Source: Tetramitus jugosus
Lineage: Eukaryota; Heterolobosea; Eutetramitea; Acrasida; Vahlkampfiidae
Reading direction: 5' to 3'
NCBI GenBank assembly: GCA_937625935.1
Contig: OW569375.1
Location: 1-64,000, forward strand
Length of the DNA stretch: 64,000 nucleotides
This document shows positions 1 to 9,001 of this stretch, piece after piece. The position numbers were made by a program, and so were the translations under genes. How positions within the stretch are numbered: position 1 is the first letter of the stretch; each line of letters begins with the position of its first letter. The notes beneath the pieces were generated by a model. It was not told the origin of the DNA, did no database searches, and saw only the letters and a program-made list of their open reading frames with translations.

Positions 1-581
1 CCCAAACCCAAACCCAAACCCAAACCCAAACCCAAACCCAAACCCAAACCCAAACCCAAACCCAAACCCAAACCCAAACCCAAACCCAAACCCAAACCCA
101 AACCCAAACCCAAACCCAAACCCAAACCCAAACCCAAACCCAAACCCAAACCCAAACCCAAACCCAAACCCAAACCCAAACCCAAACCCAAACCCAAACC
201 CAAACCCAAACCCAAACCCAAACCCAAACCCAAACCCAAACCCAAACCCAAACCCAAACCCAAACCCAAACCCAAACCCAAACCCAAACCCAAACCCAAA
301 CCCAAACCCAAACCCAAACCCAAACCCAAACCCAAACCCAAACCCAAACCCAAACCCAAACCCAAACCCAAACCCAAACCCAAACCCAAACCCAAACCCA
401 AACCCAAACCCAAACCCAAACCCAAACCCAAACCCAAACCCAAACCCAAACCCAAACCCAAACCCAAACCCAAACCCAAACCCAAACCCAAACCCAAACC
501 CAAACCCAAACCCAAACCCAAACCCAAACCCAAACCCAAACCCAAACCCAAACCCAAACCCAAACCCAAACCCAAACCCAA
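1..581. repeat. Telomere, (CCCAAA)n tandem array
   Basis: About 97 uninterrupted copies of CCCAAA run from the first base to about 581, then change abruptly to unique sequence. The C-rich strand reads 5'->3' inward, as expected at a left chromosome end, so the G-strand repeat is TTTGGG. No degenerate units are seen, which fits a telomerase-maintained end captured in a long-read assembly. Confidence 0.97.
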
Positions 582-627
582 CCGAAACAAGAAGAAAATA
601 ATAAAATTTAACAATCACCGTAGCATC

Positions 628-1915
628 ATGAAACTTGTCCATTTATTGTGTTGGTTCGTGTTGTTAGCTGTGATTCCATGGAATTCCATTCCACAAATTA
701 GGATCGCCCTGTGAGTTCTATTCGAGCTCAGTATGGCCCAAATATCACTTCCACTCACTTGAGTGGAGATTTAAATGAAAATGTGAAGCAATTGTTGCTT
801 CACCAAGTAAAGAGAGAGGTGATTGTTCTGGGTGAGTTTAACTCTGGTTCATTGAATGTGGGAGCTGCTTCTTTGTTGAAGAACAAGGGTCCATCGAACA
901 CAAATGATGTGTGTGTTGTGAATCCACTTTGATCCATCTCTTCAGACAAGTGATCTCCATTTGAACTATTACTCCTTCTTTTCAGTATCTTTATGGTTTC
1001 AGGTTGGTGGTGACAAGGATGAGTTTGGGCAATTTTTCGGTGCAGCAAATTTCAAGTCACCAATCAGAATTAAGCATATTTTCAAACATCTCTTCCCGCA
1101 AATATCGCATTTCAAAACAGGCTCAACATCAGATATTTTCTTGTTCTGTTTTTCCTTCCCTGACCGTACAATTGTTCGTGTGATTGGTGGTAACGGGAAT
1201 GGTTCAACCCGTGGAGGTGCGATTATTGTTGGATACTTTCTATTCTACATCAATTATAATAATAATTTCCCAGTAAAGATGTTTTCATTGTCAAGTCAGT
1301 TGAAACTAGGCAATATATTGTTGTTCATGGTTTTAGCAAAGACGAGTTGGCCATTGTGTTGGCCATGGATGCGTCTGTGGATACAGGATGTATTGTTGTA
1401 AATATTCTTTTTCCTTGATGTCAAACCATCAATTAACACGTATGGTAGGAATCATAGACTTCTCCTTCACAAAGAGGCACCTTTGTTAAACCAAATCCAC
1501 CTCAAGCTGAAACCCAGTTAATTTGTTCATCTCAGCAAGATGAATCAACAGTGAACAGAGGGGTAGTTGAGGTTCCAACTACTGTGACTCATAACCCTCC
1601 ATCTACATCTGATGGTGACACTGAGATCCGCATCCAACGCGTCCTCTGCCAAAGAGACAGAGGTTCCATCTACTGACTTGACTCGTTCATCTCACTGATG
1701 AATCAATGGTGAATGATGACTGCGAAAGAAGACAACCCGAGTCATAACAACATCAGCTGAATTAGTCACTTATTGTTTAGTTCAAAGATCTTTGCATCCT
1801 TTCGATTATACAATCATCGACTACGGATGCCGAGAGCATTGAATTTTTCACAACAAACGGATAATCTTAGGCACTACCTGTAGAAGAGAGTGACGAAGAG
1901 GATTCTGATAGCTAG
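628..1915 (+). pseudogene. Degenerate subtelomeric gene with signal-peptide-like start
   Basis: An ATG at 628 opens a short frame with a hydrophobic leader (begins [15 protein letters not shown]) that stops at about 714. Coding-like segments follow in changing frames: 733-932, about 1003-1260, a Ser/Thr/Pro-rich stretch at 1475-1690, and an acidic end (ALPVEESDEEDSDS) closed by TAG at 1913-1915. Acceptor-like sequences (ttcttttcag at about 986, tttcccag at about 1273) would allow a multi-intron gene. However, the Ser/Thr-Pro segment stops and resumes in another frame near 1650-1700, which looks like decay. I recognise no family. Confidence 0.35.
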
Positions 1916-1994
1916 AGAGTTCCTCTGGTGTCGGAGCTCTCAAGTTGTCAGTTCTTTGGTCTACGGCTCGAAAAAATAAACGCTTCGCCTTCAG

Positions 1995-2531
1995 ATGCAA
2001 CCATCAATTGATCCAAACTTTGATTTGCGCATTCGTTCCCTTGATTCCAATCAGACATCTCGTTTCCTGAATCAAAAGAATCGATTAGTAGTTACTCAAC
2101 AACTGAATCTTCCACATCGAAACGCAAGGGGAGCTTCATCAACCAAGGGTGCATCCTTACGACAATCCCTTCCTCATTCTTTATCCCATTCACCAAAGAA
2201 TCATGACCTTTTACAATCACTTGCCAGGCCAAAGTCAGCTTTGAACCGTGTACCAAGCAATCGTATGTCTATTTCATTAGTTAAGTACCATTCCTCATAT
2301 CGCTTTGTCTCACACCCAAATCGAAAAGGAGCGATCCCACAACTGAAAGAAAAGCAAAGATCTGAAGTTGGATTAATTTATCGGTCAATGACAGATTTTA
2401 GCCCTGAGTGGTGTTTGATGGAATGTCTAACTTCCGATCTTTGCGCCATCAAATCCTTCGGCCAAAATCCAAGCGTTCAAGCATGTAACTTCCACCCACA
2501 CTCGCTCCTCCACCAGAAACAATTTGAGTAA
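1995..2531 (+). CDS. Hypothetical basic Ser/Arg/Asn-rich protein
   Basis: This is an ATG-initiated 178-codon frame. The product is basic and rich in Ser, Arg, Gln and Asn, with no membrane helix, signal peptide or domain I recognise. Its last 80 nt overlap the antisense RCC1-like fragment, so one of the two frames is probably spurious at this end. It lies in the degenerate subtelomere and could be a chance open frame. Confidence 0.25.
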   Translation: MQPSIDPNFDLRIRSLDSNQTSRFLNQKNRLVVTQQLNLPHRNARGASSTKGASLRQSLPHSLSHSPKNHDLLQSLARPKSALNRVPSNRMSISLVKYHSSYRFVSHPNRKGAIPQLKEKQRSEVGLIYRSMTDFSPEWCLMECLTSDLCAIKSFGQNPSVQACNFHPHSLLHQKQFE

Positions 2532-2730
2532 AATTTGAATTACCTCCTGGAATAGAAGTAGGCGAAATGTACATCAAGCCTCCCCAGCAAGCAATATTCT
2601 TATCCTTTATAGTACAAGTAGAATCAGGACCAGTAGCAACTTGGAGATATTTATGTGATGAACAACAGTCACAGGGAATCGAACCTGATTCGATATTCCT
2701 TTCATCAAGTGATTGAAAACTATGCTGCAT
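2449..2730 (-). pseudogene. RCC1-like repeat fragment
   Basis: This is an ATG-initiated 93-codon frame. Residues 27-70 resemble one RCC1-type blade: a Tyr-Leu-Gln-Val-Ala-x-Gly start, then CTIKDKNIACWGG, then Phe-Thr-Gln-Ile-Val-Ser-Gly-Gly. Cys-Trp-Gly after a short loop is typical of RCC1/BLIP-II-type beta-propellers. A complete protein would have about seven blades, so this is a fragment or a single exon. It lies just downstream of the Fanzor gene on the same strand and may be a gene remnant cut by the element. Confidence 0.45.
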
Positions 2731-2878
2731 CTGAAACGAAGAATTATTGTGTGGTTCTGTTTACAAAAGCTAAAAATGAGATTTAGAGTATCTGAAGAAT
2801 GAGTCATTTAAGGATGTAGTTCGGTAAAAATAAACCCACAATTTTTTCCATCGTAGGGTTAATTTCACCTCCCGCGCC

Positions 2879-4870
2879 TTAACGGTCTTCGCAGACCTTG
2901 TCACAGTGAGCACTCTGGATCTGAGAAACAGGTGTGTTATGACGTTCTTTGTTGTGATTAATAAGTACATCTTCGATATGATCATCACATTCATGGCAGT
3001 ATTGTCGCTTGAATGTCAATTTTTCCAACTCGGATACTGTTGAATTGTTCTTCCTTGAAAACACCAGCGGTCTTTGTCCAGTGGATAACCAGTGGTGGAA
3101 GATGGAGAGAATGTTTTTTGCTGCATTTCTGTCCCTGTCGTGAGTAACACCACATGATCTACCACTGTCAATACAGCGTTTCATGCATTGTTTTACTCCA
3201 TGAACAATCTTTCCATCTCTCTTCATATTCATCGTTTGACCGTGGCATCCATTACATTTCTGTGATGTCATGTATTCATCCACCATTATCACAATTGCCT
3301 TCTTGGACAGTGCCTTAATCAATTTGTTCTTAGGAACAGGTGCATGTCCCCTGTGAGTAGAAGAGAAACCAGCAGCACCCATCGCAATTACTACTGGCTG
3401 TCCACATGCTGGTGCTAAAAATCTTTCATGGACAACTTTATCGATGGTCTTTTGTCTCATCTGATAACTATCCCAGTTCAATTTGGTGACCTTTTTCTGG
3501 GAATAAAAATCATACAGTTCATCAGCAGCATTCAAAAATGATAGAATGTGTTCTTTGTATTCCTCGGTTGTTGCAACACCGGATGGTTTGATGTTGTTTT
3601 CCAACTTCTGAATTTTGTCTTCGCATGATGATTTGTACTTCTCCAATTTTCTCTGGTTTCTTTTGTGGTGGGACAAAAAATGATATTCTGCGCCACTCAG
3701 TCTATCGAAGTTGCCATCAGTATCCACCCAAGACAATATATTTCTGATTCCGGGGTCGCATCCATAAACACGTGAAGCCTTGGGGATGCCTGTAACACTC
3801 TTCATGTCATAGCAGTCTGGTTGAGTACAAGAAATACTTGGTTCAATCCTTCTCTTCTTTTCAAACCTTTTCTTTGTCGTCTTTTGGGGTAGTCGGTTAT
3901 TGATGTGGTTTCCTATCAATTTGTGCCTCAAACAAACAGATGCTTGGTACGAACGATAGTGTTCGTACCGGTGAAACCGGTTTTCAAACAAGAAAAATTG
4001 TAAATCAACTCTTGATTGTCACACTTGGTTTTCTTCATCAACTCTTTGGTTCCAATTTGCATGAACCTCATCTTGAACCCTGACATTGGCAGTAATGTGA
4101 ATCTCTTTCCGTCTTTCTTGTTGATGTATTGGAGCAATTCCCAGTAAAAATGGTAAACCTTGGATGGATTCTGTTTGATTGTCTCTTCTGTCAGTGGTAA
4201 GGATATTTGTAACATTTGACTGACCTCATCCAAAAGAAGAGGAATCAATCGAATAAGTTCTTCTGGTGGCAGTCTTCGAAAATCATGTACCGCTGTGACG
4301 TACATAATTTTCCTTGCAATGTATTCAACCACTCTTCTTCTTTCACCAGAAAGAATTGTAGAACTCTCACCAAGCAATTCATTCACTCTCATTCTCAGAT
4401 ATCTTCTCAGCCTTGCTTCGAAGGTGAAGACCAATGAATTTTCAATAGCAGTAGCAAACTCCTTTGCCAAGTAGTTCATGGTGATTGAATAACCACTCAG
4501 CGGTATCCTTAATTCCTTAGCTATGTCCAGTGATTTGACCCACTCTGGAATTTTCTCAATGTTTCTCTTCCATTCCTTACTCTCTTTCGAAAAGAGCAAA
4601 GAAGTAACCTTTTGCAACATGTTTTGGTCCATCACATCCATTGATAAATCATCTGTCAAGCACCTGAGTATATGAAAGTTGAGAAACCTCCCAAAATGAC
4701 CAGCCGTTCTTGTCATTTGTTTCACCCTTGCTCCAATTTCACCAATGAGTTTAGGCTGTTTGGACAAGAGTCTCTTCAGACCAACTTTGACTACGTAATA
4801 ATCAGAGTATTGTTTTTTTGTCAACAACTGTCCTCTTTCTCTTTCCGGACTTGGAAACACCCTTGGGCAT
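2879..4870 (-). pseudogene. Fanzor (TnpB-like RNA-guided nuclease) gene, frame-shifted
   Basis: Fanzors are eukaryotic relatives of the transposon protein TnpB: RNA-guided DNA nucleases with a RuvC domain. The C-terminal frame (3991-2879) carries all three RuvC acidic sites: Asp in YGCDPGIRNIL, Glu in MVDEYMTSQKC, and Asp in HDRDRNAAKNIL. Between the last two sits a Cys-rich zinc-binding segment starting KCNGCHG. The N-terminal part (about 4810-3928) is in another frame. An ATG at 4870 opens a third frame with a basic, NLS-like start (KSGKRKR) that stops unless the frame changes at the seven-T run 4813-4819. The 4870 frame and the RuvC frame are in register, so the two shifts cancel. Total length near 650 aa fits the family. 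Either it is decaying or the homopolymer is miscalled. The 3' flank (2731-2878) is where a guide RNA could lie by analogy with TnpB loci. Confidence 0.8.
3946..3981. repeat. Strong palindrome at the Fanzor frame break
   Basis: GGTACGAAC (3946-3954), a six-base loop, and GTTCGTACC (3961-3969) form a perfect 9-bp inverted repeat. It is followed at once by ACCGGT-GAA-ACCGGT (3967-3981), a second palindromic element. Together they fall inside the 64-nt overlap where the two main Fanzor frames must be joined. Confidence 0.85.
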
Positions 4871-5229
4871 TCGTTGTATGTTTTTTGAAAGTTTTGTTGT
4901 TTTGGTTTTTGGTTGGTTTGTGTTTTTTGAAAAAAATTTATACGTTTGCTTCTATTTATACGTTGAGGTTCAACGCACTACATCCTTAATGTTGTGATTT
5001 GTGGTTGCACACTAAATGCTATTGTGCTCTTTGGAAGACAAGGCCGAGCAACCAGAAACAACAGAATTGACCAAGCATTGCCAAGAAGAGTGTTTTGAAG
5101 ACGATGGCAACAAAAATTTTACAAAATGACATATGACACACCGACGCACCTCACTGATGGTAGTCCCGGAGAGTCTTCATTCACCTAGCAACTCTTATCT
5201 TGTTCATTTCGCATAAACAACTACAAGGT
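4871..5229. other. Intergenic region upstream of Fanzor
   Basis: The 359 bases between the Fanzor start and the 3' end of the kinase gene are T-rich near 4870-4960, as expected for the A-rich 5' leader of the minus-strand Fanzor gene. I see no gene or clear terminal inverted repeat. Confidence 0.5.
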
Positions 5230-6769
5230 TCATTGTGAATGTCCTTCATCGAAGAATGAAGTAAGAGCATCATACATATCACTCGACTTCAATTTGGTCG
5301 CAATCTCCTGAAAATTATACCTGTCATAGTCATGCCAGAAGTTGTAGGATTGCCGGAATCGTTCTTCATCAGTTCCAGTAAATTGATAGACAGACTTGTC
5401 ATCATCTTTTAAAAAACAGAATGTTTTCAATAGTGATTCACAATCATACACAGCCTTGTACTCTCGTAAACTGATCGTTCGATTTTGCTTCTCTCTCAGG
5501 TAGTCATTCGCACAAAAGGTAATAGTTCCCGCAAACACACATTCTTCATTCAATTTGTGAGCAAAACCCCAGTCAATCAAAACAGGACGTCCAATACTGT
5601 CTAATAAAATATTATCTGGTCTTATATCTCTATGACCAAAAGAAAGTGAGTGCAGTTTCTTCAATAGGTCAATTAATATCAAGCCTTTTTCCTTCGTAAG
5701 TACCTCAAGTGGTGCCAGTATCCCCAATGTGATGTATCCTCGAGAGTGATGAATCATTTTGGGAATATTTGCACTATGCTCCCCTAGATGAGCATGCAGA
5801 TGTTCGAGGATGCGAGCCTCATTTTCAAAACAGGCTAAGAATTTTTCTTCTTGACATACCTTCACTGCTTGGTTGTCACGGTTCTGAAAAACACAAGATG
5901 TCAAACCTTCTCCTAAGAATTTTCTAAGGGCCATACTTTCATTTGGTTCGATGATTGCATTTATAGAATCTAACTCGTCAGACTTCATGTTCAATAGTCC
6001 TGACAACATATCTAGACCAATAGTGCTCTGTGATCCATCAGTTGGAGCAAAGAGTAGGGATTTTGTTCGTGTAATTTGTATAGTTCTCCCATCCATGTTT
6101 CTATCTGCTCTCAAGAGGATAATCGAATTGTAATTGGATAAAAATCCATAGATTGCGTACCTTCTCGTCTGATGTAGTTCTAGGATCGTTCGCATATAGA
6201 AGGTTATTTGTCCAAGCATTGTGTCTGTTTCAATATTGACATGAGGTGCTTTGACATCACCTACACCGATCACAATCTTCGACAGTAATGGACCGATATT
6301 CTTGTCCTTCAAGTCAATTTCAAATTTTCTCAGAGTAATTGCAAAATCCGGTGATAATAGCTGTTCCTCCTCGCCAGTTTTTGGAGTGCGTGTCATGAAC
6401 TTTGAGAGAGGAATCAACTTCAAGCACTTTAAAGATTTCCCCAAATGTTTCTTGAACAAACACCTCATTGGTGCTGGTTTGAGAAGGAAAGTCATAGTTC
6501 AAAGTTTTTGGTTTCCAAAGGCTCCCAGGAAGGACGATAGTCTCGAAGGGTTTGATCCTACTATAATATGATGCATAAGTGGTTGAATCCAACTTGAATT
6601 TTTTGTTGTCACTCTGAAATTCTAGTTCTGCTCTCCTGGTCTTTTGTCGTTCTACAATATCAATTTGTTTTGTTTTCTCCTGTTCTCGTTTTGTTTTCTC
6701 CCGTTCACTGACGATTGTTACAATCGTTGAAGCTAAAACTTGGACGATGTCATCGTTTTGCTGTTCCAT
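5230..6769 (-). pseudogene. Crinkler/FunK1-like protein kinase, one frameshift
   Basis: An ATG at 6769 starts an N-terminal region with a Glu/Lys/Gln-rich coiled coil. The frame must shift at the five-T run 6378-6382 to continue into the long frame ending at 5230, giving about 510 aa. The C-terminal half is a kinase fold: Gly-loop GEGLTSCVF, Lys in QAVKVC, catalytic loop FGHRDIRPDNILLD, and DWG instead of DFG in LIDWGFA. The long N-terminal region before the kinase resembles the layout of Crinkler/FunK1-type kinases of fungi and protists. That family assignment is inference. The single homopolymer shift could be a base-calling error, in which case the gene is intact. Confidence 0.6.
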
Positions 6770-6946
6770 TATTGATTGTTTTTTTGTTGAATGTTTGTTG
6801 GTCTCAACCGCAAAAAATCGCAAAAGGTTTCGCGAAATTGTTACAATCGGATAAAACTTCAGGAAGGAAAATCACTGGAATAACGACTGGCCATTGGAAA
6901 GGAAAAGAAGGAAAAGCAGGTTTTCTTCAGAAAGTACTTTATGAAT

Positions 6947-7120
6947 TTACAACTTGATGCTCTTGTATCTCTCGTCATCAATTGCCTCTCTCAAGATACC
7001 AAAAGGTGAGAAGTCTTCTCCGTTGATCACAGCCTTAAGCAGGGCTGGAGAGAAGCCAGCCAACATTGCAACACCTTGCTCGTTAGACTTGGCGGCAAAG
7101 TCACGCACATTCCAGTACGA
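6947..7120 (-). pseudogene. DUF2828/DUF7788 (TROVE-vWA-like) C-terminal fragment
   Basis: About 55 codons ending in TAA match the C-terminal signature of DUF2828/DUF7788 proteins: a Trp-Asn-x-Arg-Asp segment, then a Gly-Val-Ala-Met-Leu strand and AGFSPALLKAVINGEDF, then an Ile-Leu-x-x-Ala-Ile-Asp-Asp helix. In complete proteins this follows a vWA-like domain. Here no matching upstream coding is open in the same frame, so this is a truncated remnant. Confidence 0.55.
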
Positions 7121-7207
7121 TCTGAGCAGATGAATCACCACGAGCCAAAACACCGAGATGAATCCTCTTCACAAAAAACCGACAACTAAAAAGAAGACAA
7201 AACAACC

Positions 7208-8481
7208 ATGAGAAGGACAACCAATCCCCATGAAAGCAATGGATATCTTGTCATGAATGACATGGCCAATAATCACATGAATAAGATTTTTTGGGCACTG
7301 AGTCTAGATTCATGGTCCAAGATCCTAGAGTTTTTGGACACCAGAGAATGGATGCAGTTGAGTTACACTTGCAAAGGGTTCAATCAATTCAAGTACAGCA
7401 AACAATGCCTGTTCAACAAGCGAAGAACGTTGAAACGTGATTTATCGTCTCGAAAGATTGAACACTTCTTTGCACTGGGAAAAGGAACATTGCTCAATGT
7501 GAGTAATGTGCACTTTCAATATTTAGAAGGTATTCATACGCTCGATATGAGTCATTGCAATCAAAAAACGATTTCAGATGAAGCATTTAAACACTTGACA
7601 GGTATTCAATCACTCGATATTAGTTTATGCTTTCAAATCACAGACAACGCGTTTTCTCATTTGAAAGGCATTCATACACTTTTGATGGCTTATTGTAATC
7701 ACTCAACGATCACAAATGAGGCGTTTAAACACTTGAAAGGTATTCACACACTTAATATGGTTGGTGTCCGGCAAGCAACAATTACAGACGATGCCCTTTC
7801 GTATCTTGAAGGCATTCACTCTCTCAATATGAGTCATTGTACTCAAATCACAGACAAAGCCTTTTCTTACTTGAAAGGCATTCATACACTCAACATGATT
7901 CGTTGTCGTCAAGAAACCATTACAGATGAGGCTTTTTCACATCTAGAAGGCATTCACACACTAGATATGACCAATTGCAACCAAAATACGATCACAGATG
8001 AAGCATTCAAGCACTTGAAAGGTATTCATACACTTACTATGGCCTATTGCAATCAACCAACAATTACCGATTGGGCTTTTTCTCATTTGGAAGGCATTCA
8101 TACACTCAATATGACTCTCTGCCAGCAAAAAACTATCACAGATGAAGCTTTTTCACATCTTGAAGGAATTCATACTCTGATTATTCTCCATTGTACATGA
8201 GTGGTTGTGATCAAGAATCAATCACAGATCGTGCATTCTCTCATTTGAAAGGCATTCACACACTTTCTATGCTTTGTTGTACTCAAACAACAATCACAGA
8301 CAGTGCATTCTCCTATTTGAACGGGATTCATACACTGGATATGAGACATTGTAATCAACAATATATCACCAACAAAGCAGTTTCAAATTTGAATCCACGT
8401 GATATCAGAAAAGATCAAACATTCATCGAAAATGTGACCTTATCTCTAAAAAAGTTAATGAATCGAATATTCGGGAAATAG
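7208..8481 (+). pseudogene. F-box/leucine-rich-repeat protein, broken in the repeat array
   Basis: The ATG at 7208 opens a protein with an F-box-like N-terminus (residues about 30-60: LDSWSKILEFLDTREW, then a Leu-x-x-x-Cys-Lys-x-Phe motif). About 11 leucine-rich repeats of 25 residues follow, with core ITDxAFSHLxGIHTLxMxxC. The frame stops at 8198-8200. The repeats continue in another frame to 8481, ending in a basic tail. The break is explained by 14 extra bases (about 8186-8199) that fuse two repeat ends out of register. Such proteins usually act as SCF ubiquitin-ligase substrate adaptors. A truncated 330-aa product remains possible. Confidence 0.8.
7516..8400 (+). repeat. 75-bp tandem repeats encoding LRR units
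   Basis: Roughly 75-bp units recur through this stretch, with the core 'ggcattcatacact' or 'ggtattcatacact' in almost every unit. Each unit encodes one 25-residue LRR. High similarity between units favours unequal crossing-over, and the 14-nt irregularity near 8190 is a plausible result. Confidence 0.85.
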
Positions 8482-8603
8482 GGAGAAGTGTATCACATTG
8501 CTGAAACAAAATCTTCGGTAACTATCTGACGACTCCTGGTAGAGTTGGATGATTGCCGCTGATCATTGGATAAAGTCTCCTTTGAAAGCGGACATCGAGA
8601 TTT

Positions 8604-9001
8604 GATTTATTGTCTTTGTCATATATGATACTTACACGATCCAAGAACATGTTTCATCAAGTGGGACGATCAACAGCGAGGAGGTCTCCAGGCTGTTAAG
8701 AAAGATTAACCAAGTAACTAAAAAGCTAGAGACACAAGGAACACTTTCTGATGAAGTGGAATTGATAAGAGGTTTGGCAGCTGAACTGCAATTTCGACTG
8801 AACAAACCAATTTGGGGGAAACACAAGAATGATGTTGTCGTTCATAATGCTGACATTCCTGCCTTGCCACAACCATTAGAACAATTTCTAAATTCTTGGT
8901 TGATAAAGTATGATGATACACCTCTCAAGAAACAAGAGGAAACATCCGAGCGATCATCAGATGAGGGAGGTACGTATATACTCTGTTCCTCAGGTGGTTG
9001 A
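8604..9001 (+). other. Coding-like open stretch antisense to the F-box gene end
   Basis: This frame is open for about 130 codons without a good ATG. It encodes amphipathic, helix-like sequence (for example INSEEVSRLLRKINQV and LSDEVELIRGLAAELQFRL). Its last 160 nt overlap, on the other strand, the end of the F-box gene, whose C-terminal 45 residues look less protein-like. It may be an exon or remnant of an unrecognised gene. Confidence 0.3.

Noticed and set aside
1-581. CRISPR or satellite array
   Set aside because: The six-base unit without spacers at the sequence end is a telomere, not a CRISPR array.
2660-2700. tRNA-like T-arm (GGTTCGATTCC on the minus strand)
   Set aside because: The stem pairs over only four bases, no matching A-box or 7-bp acceptor stem is found, and the sequence is explained by the RCC1-like coding fragment.
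3928-3991. Programmed -1 ribosomal frameshift in the Fanzor gene
   Set aside because: A hairpin is present and the shift is -1, but no canonical X-XXY-YYZ slippery heptamer lies in phase upstream, and a second shift is needed elsewhere. Not claimed as a feature.
8842-8980. Last 45 residues of the F-box protein as a zinc-binding tail (Cys-containing)
   Set aside because: The Cys spacing is irregular and the stretch is better explained as the reverse of a coding-like plus-strand frame.
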